Assembly: GCA_023023105.1 (NCBI GenBank)
Contig: CP083824.1
Location: 3,596,001 to 3,660,000 of the forward strand
Reading direction: 5' to 3'
Length of the DNA stretch: 64,000 nucleotides
Source of the DNA: Enterobacter ludwigii
GTDB taxonomy: Bacteria > Pseudomonadota > Gammaproteobacteria > Enterobacterales > Enterobacteriaceae
Shown: positions 9,865 through 18,745 of the stretch, one piece after another
Position numbering within the stretch: the first letter of the stretch is position 1
Layout of the letters: each line of letters opens with the position of its first letter
Notes under the pieces: model-generated
Database searches by the model: none
Seen by the model: the letters and a program-made list of their open reading frames with translations, nothing else
What the model was told of the DNA's origin: nothing
Made by a program: the position numbers and the translations under genes

Positions 9865-11268
9865 ATGGGAATGAAGATGCCTTACTGGTGGCTCTCGTGC
9901 TGCCTGATATCTGTGCCCGCTCTCAGCGCGAACCCGGCGGCGACCATCAATACCGGACAACTCCGCGAAACGCAGGAACTCCCCTCACTCAATGGTCGCG
10001 TGGCCCCTGTGGCCGGTAAAGCCGCGCCCGGTTCATTGCAGCTTGGCGAAGCCGTCAACCGTGCCGTCACCTGGCACCCGGCCATCAGCGAGGCCGTGGG
10101 GAAACTCTACCAGCAGAGCGAAGAGGTGGACGTTGCTAAATCAAAATACTATCCGCAGATAAATGCCGGCGTGGACAACGGTTATTCCCATGACGGCGAC
10201 CAGAACGGCTTTACGCCGTCGATGGTGCTCTCCCTCTCACAAATGCTTTACGATTTTGGCAAGGTAGCAAGTCAGGTGCGCGCCGAAAGCGCTGGCGTGG
10301 CCCAGCAGCAGGCCAACGTGTTGGTCAGCATCGACACCATCGCCCACGATACCGCTGTCGCCATGGTGCAGGTACAAACCTGGCAGCAGATGGTTGAGAC
10401 CGCGAAAGAGCAGCTTGAGGCTCTCTCCTCCATTGGCACACTGACCCGCCAGCGTAACGACGAAGGGGCCACGTCGCTCTCTGACGTCGTACAGACCGAT
10501 GCGCGTATTGAAGGCGCTCGCGCCCAGTTGATGCAGTATCAGGCCAGTCTCGACAGCGCCCGCGCCACGCTGATGAGTTTTCTCGGCTGGAACAGCCTGA
10601 ACGATATCAGCAATGATTTTCCGCAAAAGCTGGGGCGGAGCTGCGATATCGCCGAGCCGGACGACCGTCTGGTTCCCGCGGTACTTGCCGCATGGGCACA
10701 GGCTAACGTCGCCCAGGCAAACCTTGACTACGCCGACGCGCAAATGACGCCGACTGTCTCGCTGGAGCCAGAAGTGCGCCATTATATGAACGATCGCTAT
10801 GCGGGGAGCGAAACGCGGGATCGTACCCAGTATTCCGCGTGGGTGAAGGTGCAGATGCCGCTCTATCAGGGCGGCGGCCTCACCGCCCGGCGTAACGCTG
10901 CCGGACACGCCGTTGAAGCGGCGCAATCCACCATTCAGCGCACGCGTCTTGACGTCCGCCAGAAACTGCTGGAAGCCCGCAGCCAGGTGATGAGCCTGCA
11001 AAGCACGCTGCAAATTCAGGGCCGCCAGGAGGCGCTCAGCGCCCGCACCCGCGAGCTGTACCAGCAGCAATATCTCGATCTCGGCTCGCGCCCGCTGCTC
11101 GACGTACTCAACGCCGAGCAGGAGGTCTATCAGGCCCGCTTCACCCAGCAGCAAACCCTTGGTCAGCTGCACCAGCTGCAGCTCAACTGCCTGTATAACA
11201 CCGGGCAATTGCGTCACGCGTTCGATCTTGATAACCGCACCATCCAGACCGTGGAGATCCAGCCATGA
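9865..11268 (+). CDS. bapB: TolC-family outer membrane protein of the adhesin exporter
   Basis: 467 residues, the usual size of TolC-like channel proteins. An N-terminal signal peptide (about 1-22, ending ALSA) is followed by two long helical, Gln/Ala-rich halves with the VxxAxxxYYPQINA and LYQGG motifs of the OEP family. It would form the outer membrane channel of the type I system exporting the preceding adhesin. The start has an AGGG ribosome site seven bases upstream. The stop overlaps the next start by four bases (ATGA), implying translational coupling. The symbol follows the Salmonella bapABCD layout. Confidence 0.88.
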   Translation: MGMKMPYWWLSCCLISVPALSANPAATINTGQLRETQELPSLNGRVAPVAGKAAPGSLQLGEAVNRAVTWHPAISEAVGKLYQQSEEVDVAKSKYYPQINAGVDNGYSHDGDQNGFTPSMVLSLSQMLYDFGKVASQVRAESAGVAQQQANVLVSIDTIAHDTAVAMVQVQTWQQMVETAKEQLEALSSIGTLTRQRNDEGATSLSDVVQTDARIEGARAQLMQYQASLDSARATLMSFLGWNSLNDISNDFPQKLGRSCDIAEPDDRLVPAVLAAWAQANVAQANLDYADAQMTPTVSLEPEVRHYMNDRYAGSETRDRTQYSAWVKVQMPLYQGGGLTARRNAAGHAVEAAQSTIQRTRLDVRQKLLEARSQVMSLQSTLQIQGRQEALSARTRELYQQQYLDLGSRPLLDVLNAEQEVYQARFTQQQTLGQLHQLQLNCLYNTGQLRHAFDLDNRTIQTVEIQP

Positions 11269-13457
11269 AGCAACGCGAAATCCCGCAGGGTGAAACGATG
11301 ACGGATGAGGCGCTGGCGCATTGGGCGCAGGCCTTTGGTTTTGTCGCCACGCGCTACCGTGTCGCCTGCTCTCCCGGCGCGCTGATCGCAGGCGCACCGT
11401 GGCTGAAAGGCAAACCGATGGTACCCGCCCTCACCCAGTTGGCCCGTGAGGCAGGGCTGTCGTTTCAGCTCCTTACCGACGATCGGCAGGCGATCAACAG
11501 CTGGCGTCTGCCGGTGGTGGTGGCAATGAATGACGGCAGGATCGGGGTGATCGAGCATTACGACGGCGAAGATACCCTGGAGGTCAGCTTTTTCGACGAT
11601 GAGACCCACACCAACCGGCTGTCGATGACCGCAATGCTGCCCGCTATCCGCCACGTCATTGCCCTGCGTCCCCTTGCGGCGCTGAAGGACAGCCGCGTGG
11701 ATGCCTATATCTCAAAATACCGTCCGGACTGGCTCTACCGGCTGGTGATGCGCGACTTGCGCCCCTACAGCTGGGTGATGCTGGCAGCCCTCTTTATCAA
11801 CGTGCTGTCGCTTTCCGGGATCGTCTTTTCCATGCAGGTCTACGACCGGGTGATCCCCGCCCAGTCCTACCCGACGCTTTACGTCCTGACGATTGGGGTG
11901 TTGATCGCCACGCTGTTTGGCTTTGTGCTGCGCGTGGCGCGCGGACACATTATGGATCTGCTGGGTAAGCGCTCGGATATGCGCGTCTCGGATCGCGTAT
12001 TCGGCCACGCCCTGCGCCTGCGCAACAGCGCGATCCCCCGCTCCACCGGCAGTTTTATCTCTCAACTGCGCGAGCTGGAGCAGATCCGCGAGATGGTGAC
12101 CTCCTCCACCATTTCCACGATTGTCGACCTGCCATTTTTCCTATTGTTTGTAGTGGTGCTGGCGATCATCGCCCCGCAGCTGGCGTGGATCGCGCCGGTG
12201 GCGGCGGTGATCATGGTCCTGCCCGGCCTGCTGCTGCAGAAGAAGCTGGCGGAGCTGGCGAAACAGTCGGCCCATGAATCGACCCTGCGCAATGCCGTGC
12301 TGGTAGAGAGCGTGCAGGGGCTGGAGGACATCAAGCTGATGCAGGCGGAAAACCGCTTTTTGCAGCAGTGGAACAGCTATATCCAGATCACCGCGGAATC
12401 CGGCCTGCGAACCCGCGAACTGACGCAGAACCTGATCAGCTGGGGGATGACGATTCAGAGCCTGGTCTACGCTGGCGTGATTGTGGTCGGCGCGCCGATG
12501 GTGATCGACGGCACCCTGACCACCGGTTCCGTGGTTGCGGCGTCTATGCTGGCCTCCCGCATGATTGCCCCCATGGCGACGCTGTGCGGCGTGCTGGCCC
12601 GCTGGCAGCAGGTTAAAGCGGCAAAAGAGGGGCTGGACAGCATCATGCAGCTTCCCACCGAAAATCAGCGCGAAGAGACGCCGATCCGCCAGGACGTGTT
12701 GCGCGGTCACTATCTCTTCGAGCAGGCGCAGTTCCGCTATCAGCCGGACGATCCGCGCATGGCGCTGCGCATTAACCGGCTGGAGATCCGCCCGGGTGAG
12801 AAAGTGGCGATCCTCGGGCGCAACGGCGCGGGCAAATCGACCCTGCTGCAGGCCATGGCGGGAGGGATGGATCTGGCGGCCGGCGAGCTGCGGCTTGATA
12901 ACTTCAGCCTGCCGCATCTCGACGTCGCTGACGTCCGGCGCAACGTCGGCTTTATGACCCAGAACGCGCGGTTGTTTTACGGCACCCTGCGCGAAAACAT
13001 CACCCTTGGCATGCCGCGCGCCACCGACGAAGAGATTTTCGAGGCGCTGGAGCTGACCGGCGCGGCCGGATTCGTGCAGAAGCTGCCCAAGGGGCTGGAC
13101 TACCCGATCATGGAAAACGGCGTGGGATTATCCGGCGGACAACGCCAGTCGATTCTGCTGGCGCGGATGCTCCTGCGCGATCCGAATATTGTGCTGATGG
13201 ATGAACCCACCGCGTCGCTGGACGAGCACACCGAGCGGGAATTTATCCAGCGTCTGGGGGACTGGCTCGGGCACCGCACCCTGATTGTCGCCACACACCG
13301 CGTACCGGTGCTGGAACTGGTAGAGCGGGTGGTGGTGCTCAAAGAGGGAATGCTGGTGATGGACGCGCCAAAAGCGCAGGCGCTGAGCAACAGCCGCATG
13401 CAGCAGCAGCAGGCAGCAACCGGACGGGAGTGGAAAAATGAAAATCAGTCAGCGTGA
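11265..13457 (+). CDS. bapC: Type I secretion ABC transporter (LapB/BapC-like, peptidase-like N-domain)
   Basis: 730 residues from 11265. A second ATG at 11298 with AGGG seven bases upstream is an equally good start (MTDEALAHW). Order: a C39-peptidase-like N-domain (about 15-135), an ABC transmembrane domain (about 155-440) and a nucleotide-binding domain with Walker A GRNGAGKST (about 517), signature LSGGQRQS (about 622), Walker B IVLMDEP (about 642) and H-loop VATHR (about 676). The N-domain lacks the Cys-Gly catalytic motif of true C39 peptidases, as in LapB/HlyB-type exporters that move uncleaved RTX or BapA-type proteins. It energises export of the upstream adhesin from the inner membrane. 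It overlaps the next gene by 20 bases. Confidence 0.9.
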   Translation: MKQREIPQGETMTDEALAHWAQAFGFVATRYRVACSPGALIAGAPWLKGKPMVPALTQLAREAGLSFQLLTDDRQAINSWRLPVVVAMNDGRIGVIEHYDGEDTLEVSFFDDETHTNRLSMTAMLPAIRHVIALRPLAALKDSRVDAYISKYRPDWLYRLVMRDLRPYSWVMLAALFINVLSLSGIVFSMQVYDRVIPAQSYPTLYVLTIGVLIATLFGFVLRVARGHIMDLLGKRSDMRVSDRVFGHALRLRNSAIPRSTGSFISQLRELEQIREMVTSSTISTIVDLPFFLLFVVVLAIIAPQLAWIAPVAAVIMVLPGLLLQKKLAELAKQSAHESTLRNAVLVESVQGLEDIKLMQAENRFLQQWNSYIQITAESGLRTRELTQNLISWGMTIQSLVYAGVIVVGAPMVIDGTLTTGSVVAASMLASRMIAPMATLCGVLARWQQVKAAKEGLDSIMQLPTENQREETPIRQDVLRGHYLFEQAQFRYQPDDPRMALRINRLEIRPGEKVAILGRNGAGKSTLLQAMAGGMDLAAGELRLDNFSLPHLDVADVRRNVGFMTQNARLFYGTLRENITLGMPRATDEEIFEALELTGAAGFVQKLPKGLDYPIMENGVGLSGGQRQSILLARMLLRDPNIVLMDEPTASLDEHTEREFIQRLGDWLGHRTLIVATHRVPVLELVERVVVLKEGMLVMDAPKAQALSNSRMQQQQAATGREWKNENQSA

Positions 13458-14637
13458 CGTCGCCGCAATGAACGATCTGGATAACGCCCTCGACTCCGAA
13501 AGCGGCTACACCGGTGCGCGACGGATCGTGATCTTCTCGCTGCTGATGTTTGTGGTGCTGGGCGTCTGGGCGTGGTTTGGCGTGCTGGATGAGGTGTCAA
13601 CCGGCTCGGGTAAAGTGATCCCCAGCTCGCGCGAGCAGGTATTGCAGTCGCTTGACGGCGGGATCCTCACCGAACTGAACGTCCACGAAGGGGATCAGGT
13701 GCAGGCCGGGCAGGTGCTGGCGCGGCTTGATCCGACGCGTTCCGAATCGAACGTCGGCGAAAGCGCGGCGCGCTACCGCGCTTCACTGGCCTCCAGCGCG
13801 CGCCTGTACGCCGAAGTGAACGATCTCCCGCTGAAGTTTCCCCCTTCGCTGGCAAAATGGCCGGATCTTATTGCCGATGAAACACGACTTTACAACTCCC
13901 GCCGCGCACAACTGGATGACACCCAGCGAGAGCTGCGCGCCGCGTTAGACCTGGCGAATAAAGAGCTGGCGATCACCCAACGTCTGGTGAAAACCGGCGC
14001 TGCCAGCCACGTAGAGGTGCTACGGTTGCAGCGGCAAAAAAGTGACCTGGAGCTGAAGCTCACCGATGTGCGCTCCCAGTATTACGTTCAGGCCCGCGAG
14101 GCGTTATCCAAGGCCAACGCCGAGGTGGATATGGTCTCCGCCATTCTTAAAGGCCGCCAGGACTCCGTCACCCGTCTGACCGTAAAATCCCCGGTGCGCG
14201 GGATCGTCAAAAACATCAAGGTCACCACCATCGGCGGCGTGATCCCGCCCAACGGCGAGCTGATGGAGATTGTGCCGGTGGACGATCATCTGCTGATTGA
14301 AACCCGCCTCTCGCCGCGCGATATCGCCTTTATCCACCCGAACCAGGAGGCACTGGTGAAGATCACCGCCTACGATTACGCCATTTACGGCGGGCTGCAC
14401 GGGGTCGTGGAGACGATTTCCCCGGACACTATTCAGGACGAGGCCAAGCCGGAGGTGTTCTATTACCGGGTCTTTATCCGCACCAGCCAGGACTACCTGG
14501 TGAATAAAGCGGGCAGGCACTTTTCGATTGTGCCGGGGATGATTGCGACGGTGGACATTAAGACCGGAGAGAAAACGGTGCTGGATTATCTGATTAAGCC
14601 GTTTAACAGGGCGAAGGAGGCGCTGAGGGAGCGTTAA
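13438..14637 (+). CDS. bapD: HlyD/LapC-type membrane fusion protein of the adhesin exporter
   Basis: 399 residues: a short cytoplasmic N-terminus, one membrane helix (about 30-48), a lipoyl-like half motif (about 60-95, LNVHEGDQVQAGQVLARLDP), a long coiled coil (about 110-235), a second lipoyl half (about 240-275) and a C-terminal beta domain, the standard HlyD order. It bridges the ABC ATPase and the TolC-like channel. The start at 13438 has a GGGAG site and lies inside the ATPase gene's 3' end, so the exporter genes are translationally linked. The last exporter gene, followed by a non-coding gap of about 190 bases. Confidence 0.9.
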   Translation: MKISQRDVAAMNDLDNALDSESGYTGARRIVIFSLLMFVVLGVWAWFGVLDEVSTGSGKVIPSSREQVLQSLDGGILTELNVHEGDQVQAGQVLARLDPTRSESNVGESAARYRASLASSARLYAEVNDLPLKFPPSLAKWPDLIADETRLYNSRRAQLDDTQRELRAALDLANKELAITQRLVKTGAASHVEVLRLQRQKSDLELKLTDVRSQYYVQAREALSKANAEVDMVSAILKGRQDSVTRLTVKSPVRGIVKNIKVTTIGGVIPPNGELMEIVPVDDHLLIETRLSPRDIAFIHPNQEALVKITAYDYAIYGGLHGVVETISPDTIQDEAKPEVFYYRVFIRTSQDYLVNKAGRHFSIVPGMIATVDIKTGEKTVLDYLIKPFNRAKEALRER

Positions 14638-14762
14638 GCCTGGAGTGCCGCCGGGCATTAAACCGCACGCCAGAAGCGGAATCCACCTCGAAGAATTTAC
14701 CTTTAGTCATGCATCCCACTTCCCTTCAGCCATCACAAGGGTAATATTACCCGCAGACAAAA

Positions 14763-14796
14763 TGCACTTGCGCACAGTGCTAGAGTGCAATACTAT
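14763..14796 (+). promoter_or_regulatory. Probable higBA promoter with overlapping inverted repeat
   Basis: A -35 TTGCGC (14768-14773) and a -10 TACTAT (14791-14796) are 17 bases apart. An inverted repeat TGCACT (14763-14768) / AGTGCA (14784-14789) overlaps both, with an extra CAGTGC between. This is where an autorepressing HigA antitoxin would bind. Assignment is by position and symmetry only. The rest of the 14638-14831 gap shows no convincing gene. Confidence 0.5.
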
Positions 14797-14831
14797 TCAC
14801 TCAGCTTCATGGACTGGAGCTCACCAGCATT

Positions 14832-15131
14832 ATGATTAATCATTTTCGGGATCAATGGCTTGAGGATTTTTTTCTTTACGGTAGATCGAGCAATGTTATT
14901 CCTTCAAATCTGGAGACAGCGCTTGCGAGAAAGCTCGACATCATCAACGCAGCTACTTCTCACCGGGATTTGCGATCGCCACCGGGCAATATGTATGAAG
15001 CATTGAATCCTCCTCTGAAGGGATATTCCTCAATCCGGGTAAACAGGCAATACAGGCTTGTATTTCTCTGGACAAAGGGTAAAGCAGACGATCTCTACCT
15101 CTCTCCACACAGGTACACGCAACACAAGTGA
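14832..15131 (+). CDS. higB: HigB-type toxin (RelE superfamily mRNA interferase)
   Basis: 99 residues, a typical HigB size, with the RelE-fold layout: an N-terminal helix pair, RSPPGNMYEAL, then a basic strand YSSIRVNRQYRLVFLW and the C-terminal LSPHRY region. HigB toxins bind the ribosome and cut mRNA during translation. The toxin gene precedes the antitoxin, as is usual for higBA. A GGAG site lies about 12 bases upstream. The stop is 10 bases before the antitoxin start. Confidence 0.85.
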   Translation: MINHFRDQWLEDFFLYGRSSNVIPSNLETALARKLDIINAATSHRDLRSPPGNMYEALNPPLKGYSSIRVNRQYRLVFLWTKGKADDLYLSPHRYTQHK

Positions 15132-15141
15132 GGCATCACCT

Positions 15142-15489
15142 ATGACACTTCAACAGGCACACCGCAAACCTACCACGCCGGGCGACGTGTTGCAGTACGA
15201 GTATCTTGAACCGCTCAATCTGAAAATCAGCGATCTGGCGGAGATGCTTAATGTACACCGCAATACCATCAGCGCGCTGGTCAATAACAATCGCAAACTT
15301 ACTGCCGATATGGCGATAAAACTGGCAAAAACCTTTGATACCACTATTGAATTTTGGCTGAACCTACAGCTGAACGTCGATATCTGGGAAGCGCAATCTA
15401 ACTCCCGGACGCAGGAGGAGTTAAGCCGTATAAAGACCGTTGCGGAAGTCATGGCTAAGCGAAAATCTGGCCAGCCGGATGTTGCCTGA
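15142..15489 (+). CDS. higA: HigA-type antitoxin, XRE helix-turn-helix
   Basis: 115 residues. The ATG at 15142 is chosen over the longer frame because the longer one overlaps the toxin and lacks family similarity, while this start has GAGG eight bases upstream. TPGDVLQYEYLEPL followed by a helix-turn-helix (about 25-75, LAEMLNVHRNTISALVNN) is characteristic of the HigA/VapI family. It should neutralise HigB and repress the promoter upstream. The pair sits at the end of the adhesin exporter operon, a common place for mobile toxin-antitoxin pairs. Confidence 0.9.
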   Translation: MTLQQAHRKPTTPGDVLQYEYLEPLNLKISDLAEMLNVHRNTISALVNNNRKLTADMAIKLAKTFDTTIEFWLNLQLNVDIWEAQSNSRTQEELSRIKTVAEVMAKRKSGQPDVA

Positions 15490-15534
15490 TTCAGCACAAA
15501 ATTTACCTACTCAATACTTTTTCAGGAAGAAATT

Positions 15535-15960
15535 ATGCGCCAACGAACCATTGTCTGCCCCATCATCCAGAACGACGGGGCCTATCTGCTGTGCAAAATG
15601 GCCGACGATCGCGGCGTGTTCCCCGGTCAGTGGGCTCTCTCCGGTGGCGGAATGGAGCCAGGCGAAACCATGGAGCAGGCGTTGCGTCGTGAGATCCGTG
15701 AAGAGCTGGGCGACGCACTGGACATCGTCTCGGTCACGCCATGGGCTTTTCGCGATGACATCAGGGTGAAAACCTACCCCGATGGCACCACTGAGGAGAT
15801 TTATATGATCTATCTGATCTTTGACTGCCTCAGCGCCAACCGGGCAGTCACTTTTAATGACGAGTTTCAGGAGATCGCCTGGGTTAGTCCGGAATCGTTA
15901 AAAGAGCTTGATCTCAATGAAGCCACGCGCATTACTTTCGCGCAGAAAGGCCTGCTGTAA
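15535..15960 (+). CDS. nudI: Nucleoside triphosphatase NudI (Nudix hydrolase)
   Basis: 141 residues, the length of E. coli NudI, which hydrolyses nucleoside triphosphates, preferring pyrimidine deoxynucleotides (dUTP, dTTP, dCTP). The Nudix box runs about 38-60 ([23 protein letters not shown], read as Gx5Ex7REUxEExGU) with all acidic metal ligands present. GGAAG lies eight bases before the start. It ends two bases short of the convergent membrane protein gene. Confidence 0.93.
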   Translation: MRQRTIVCPIIQNDGAYLLCKMADDRGVFPGQWALSGGGMEPGETMEQALRREIREELGDALDIVSVTPWAFRDDIRVKTYPDGTTEEIYMIYLIFDCLSANRAVTFNDEFQEIAWVSPESLKELDLNEATRITFAQKGLL

Positions 15961-15962
15961 AT

Positions 15963-16472
15963 TCAGACCGGAACACGGGCGACATACACGCCAACATAGC
16001 GCGCAAATTTCCCGAGAAACACACCAGCGAACACACCGCCAGAGACGATCGCCAGCGCGCTCATGGCGGGCTGCTGCATTGTCTGCGGAGAGACCGCGCT
16101 CATTACGCCCAGCACATACTTCACCCCAAACGCCAGCATCATAAACGGCAGCGCGGTGTAATCTGCCTGGCGGAAAAGGCTGCGCGGCGCATCTGCGCGG
16201 GTGATAACCGCCTGCTTAATCAGGAAATACCCCAGCGCAGCACCGGCAAAGATCCCCGCCGTCCACAATATGACAGTCTCGGGAGTGAGCGTGCGATAGA
16301 CCACCAGATCGTAGATATCCCAGATAAGAAAGATCGCCGGAATGACAGCAAGCCTCTCCAGCGTGACGGTAGTCGGCTGGCGGGCTTTAATGCCGCGGGA
16401 GATAAGGAAGATAAACAGCACCCACACCCAGACGGGCGTGTGCGTAACGACACCGATCAGAAATTCAAACAT
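15963..16472 (-). CDS. Small multi-pass membrane protein (DUF6622-like)
   Basis: 169 residues if started at 16472 (MFEFLIGV, with GGTGA seven bases upstream); an ATG at 16484 is the alternative. Four or five hydrophobic segments (about 3-22, 40-58, 65-85, 105-128, 140-160) make it an inner membrane protein. It resembles the uncharacterised DUF6622 family of enteric bacteria. No catalytic motif was seen. It converges on nudI and lies downstream of an aminotransferase gene, but nothing in the sequence ties it to either. Confidence 0.7.
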   Translation of the reverse strand: MFEFLIGVVTHTPVWVWVLFIFLISRGIKARQPTTVTLERLAVIPAIFLIWDIYDLVVYRTLTPETVILWTAGIFAGAALGYFLIKQAVITRADAPRSLFRQADYTALPFMMLAFGVKYVLGVMSAVSPQTMQQPAMSALAIVSGGVFAGVFLGKFARYVGVYVARVPV

Positions 16473-16557
16473 GGAGATCACCATGGAAGATAGCGGCTTT
16501 GGCCGCGCTGCAAGAATATTACGCATAACGGCGGAGACGCCATTATGCGCAGGTCTT

Positions 16558-17739
16558 TTACAGCGATTTTTTCAGGCGTTGAACCGCCTCTTTCAGCTCT
16601 TCATCCGTTGGCGTGACAAACGACATACGCAGCGTCGAATGGTCTGGCTCATTGCAGTAGAAAAATTCGCCCGGAACAAATACTACGCCGTTACTTAACG
16701 TTTTTTCCAGCCAGCGAGTGGTATTACTCCCATTTTTCATAGTCGCCCACAGGAACATGCCGCCCTTCGGCTTGTGGAATGACATCACATCACCCAGCTC
16801 GGCTTCCAGTTCTGTTGCGAACGTCTGGTATTTCTGGCGATAGGCTTCGCGGATCATTTTAATCTGATCGGCCAGACGACCGGTTTTCAGGTATTCGTAC
16901 GTCATCAGCTGCGACAGCGTGCTGGTGTGCAGATCGGTGGTTTGCTTGAGATTCACCACCGCGCGCTTCAGCCACTCCGGTACCAGCACCCAGCCCACGC
17001 GGGTGCCTGGCGCAAGAATTTTAGAGAAGGTTGAGGTATACACCACGTTCTCTTCGTTACCGATATCTTTGGCGTGGGCAATTAACGGGCGGAAAACTTC
17101 ATCGGTGTAATTAATTTCGCTGTACGGATCGTCTTCAATAATCACGAAGTCATAACGCTTCGATAATTCCACCAGCTGTTTACGACGCGGTTCAGAAAGG
17201 GTTACCCCACCCGGGTTACCAAATGTCGGCACAATATAAACCGCTTTAATGGGTTTATTGGCCACCAGCGTTTCGAGCTCATCCACTTTCATTCCGTCAG
17301 CATCGGTACCCACGGATTCAAAATTCGCCTGCGCCAGGCCAAATACCTGCAGCGCGGCAAGATAGGTTGGACGCTCGACGACGACGGTATCGCCAGGGTT
17401 AATTAATGCACGCGCCAGCACGTCAAGTGATTGCTGTGAACCAGAGGTCACGACCACATCATCCGCCTTACAGCGGATCCCACGCCCTTCACAGATGCGC
17501 TGAATTTCTTCCCGTAGCCCAGGAACACCTTCGGTCAGACCGTACTGGAAAGCTTCGCCAAAATGCTGGGATAATACGGCATCAGCGGCCATTTTTAGGC
17601 CTTCATGATCGAACAATGTAGGGTTAGGAATACCGCCGCCCAGCGAAATGACCCCTGCCATTTTGCTATGTTTTAATAATTCACGGATGGCAGATGATTG
17701 CAGGCCCTGCGCGCTGCTGGCGAGTTTATTCACAGACAT
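16558..17739 (-). CDS. PLP-dependent aminotransferase, 2-aminoadipate/MocR-type fold I
   Basis: 393 residues. Fold-type I layout with the cofactor lysine in TSTFSKILAPGTRVGW (Lys240), PTFGNPGG (Asn near 175), EDDPY (near 202-206) and the C-terminal RMSF arginine that binds the substrate carboxylate. Closest to the LysN/2-aminoadipate aminotransferase and aromatic aminotransferase I group. The true amino donor cannot be read from sequence. It begins 20 bases after the LysR gene on the same strand with an AAGG site, so the two may be cotranscribed. Confidence 0.85.
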   Translation of the reverse strand: MSVNKLASSAQGLQSSAIRELLKHSKMAGVISLGGGIPNPTLFDHEGLKMAADAVLSQHFGEAFQYGLTEGVPGLREEIQRICEGRGIRCKADDVVVTSGSQQSLDVLARALINPGDTVVVERPTYLAALQVFGLAQANFESVGTDADGMKVDELETLVANKPIKAVYIVPTFGNPGGVTLSEPRRKQLVELSKRYDFVIIEDDPYSEINYTDEVFRPLIAHAKDIGNEENVVYTSTFSKILAPGTRVGWVLVPEWLKRAVVNLKQTTDLHTSTLSQLMTYEYLKTGRLADQIKMIREAYRQKYQTFATELEAELGDVMSFHKPKGGMFLWATMKNGSNTTRWLEKTLSNGVVFVPGEFFYCNEPDHSTLRMSFVTPTDEELKEAVQRLKKSL

Positions 17740-17759
17740 TCTTTACTTACCTTCTTTTA

Positions 17760-18647
17760 TTATATTGTGCCCAATCTTAGCAGAATATGGGCGATAAATT
17801 CTGTTAGCTTAGGGAGCGGTCGTAAATCCTGACGCCACAACAAATGCACCGGTCTTGGCTCTGGAATGTAATCCTCCAGCACCCGCACCAGCCGACCACT
17901 TTCCAGCTCTTCCGCGACCAGCACTTCCGGTTGTAATAACAGCCCCGCCCCGGCTCTTGCGGCCATCCGCAGCCCGTAGCCGTCGTTGCATCTTAGGATG
18001 GCATCACGCTTCCAGCGCACCTCCCCTTCGACACCCGGCAGCCGCCATTCATTGCGTGCAGTCCACACGCTGTGGGACAGGCAAAGATGATCCACCAGAT
18101 CGGCAGGCGTTTGTGGCGTGCCGTAGTGCGCCAGATAATCAGGCGCGGCGCAGATCACCATTCGATAAGGACAGAGGTATTTCGCGACCAGGTCGTCGTT
18201 GCGAATGTCGCCAATGCGGATGGCCAGATCGACGCCCTCCTGCACCAGATCCACCATCCGATTGGTCAGATCCAGCTCCACGCGCACTTCCGGGTAGCGT
18301 TGCAAAAAGGTGGCGGTGAGCGGTGCAATCATGCAGCCGCCAAAGGACGTGGGGGCCGTTACCCGCAGCGTGCCAGCAGGTGTTGCGCGCAGTCGCTCGA
18401 CCGCGCTTTCGGCGATGGCAACCTGCTCCAGTACCCGCTTCGCCTCGTCGAAATAGACTCGTCCGGCGTCGGTCAGGCTCTGGCGTCGCGTATTACGCTC
18501 CAGAAGACGCGTACCAAGTTGAGACTCCAGCAACGCAATATACTTCCCCACCATCACCGCCGACATCTCCAGCCGTGCCGCCGCACCGGTGAAACTGCCG
18601 CTTTCTACCACGGCAATAAAGGTCTCCATGCTGCGAAGCTTATCCAT
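17760..18647 (-). CDS. LysR-family transcriptional regulator
   Basis: 295 residues with an N-terminal winged helix-turn-helix (about 1-60, GSFTGAAARLEMSAVMVGKYIALLE) and a periplasmic-binding-protein-like effector domain (about 90-290). The CrgA/DmlR-type subgroup. Divergent from a short-chain dehydrogenase gene with a symmetric site between them, the usual arrangement for a regulator and its target. The effector is unknown. Confidence 0.9.
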   Translation of the reverse strand: MDKLRSMETFIAVVESGSFTGAAARLEMSAVMVGKYIALLESQLGTRLLERNTRRQSLTDAGRVYFDEAKRVLEQVAIAESAVERLRATPAGTLRVTAPTSFGGCMIAPLTATFLQRYPEVRVELDLTNRMVDLVQEGVDLAIRIGDIRNDDLVAKYLCPYRMVICAAPDYLAHYGTPQTPADLVDHLCLSHSVWTARNEWRLPGVEGEVRWKRDAILRCNDGYGLRMAARAGAGLLLQPEVLVAEELESGRLVRVLEDYIPEPRPVHLLWRQDLRPLPKLTEFIAHILLRLGTI

Positions 18648-18661
18648 ATTCCAAACCTCTG

Positions 18662-18678
18662 GTTAGTAATCTTCTAAC
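18662..18678. promoter_or_regulatory. Candidate LysR operator between regulator and dehydrogenase
   Basis: GTTAG-N7-CTAAC, a perfect 5-bp inverted repeat that includes a T-N11-A core, lies 15 bases upstream of the LysR start and 68 bases upstream of the divergent dehydrogenase start. It fits LysR autoregulation together with target control. Confidence 0.6.
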
Positions 18679-18745
18679 TTTAGCCCAGTTTATCTGCATT
18701 TTTATTTATTAAAGAATGAAGGCTCACAACATTAAGGAGTCAGCG

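Noticed and set aside
14645..14839. 64-codon frame between the exporter operon and higB
   Set aside because: No ribosome site, no family resemblance, and it runs over the higBA promoter.
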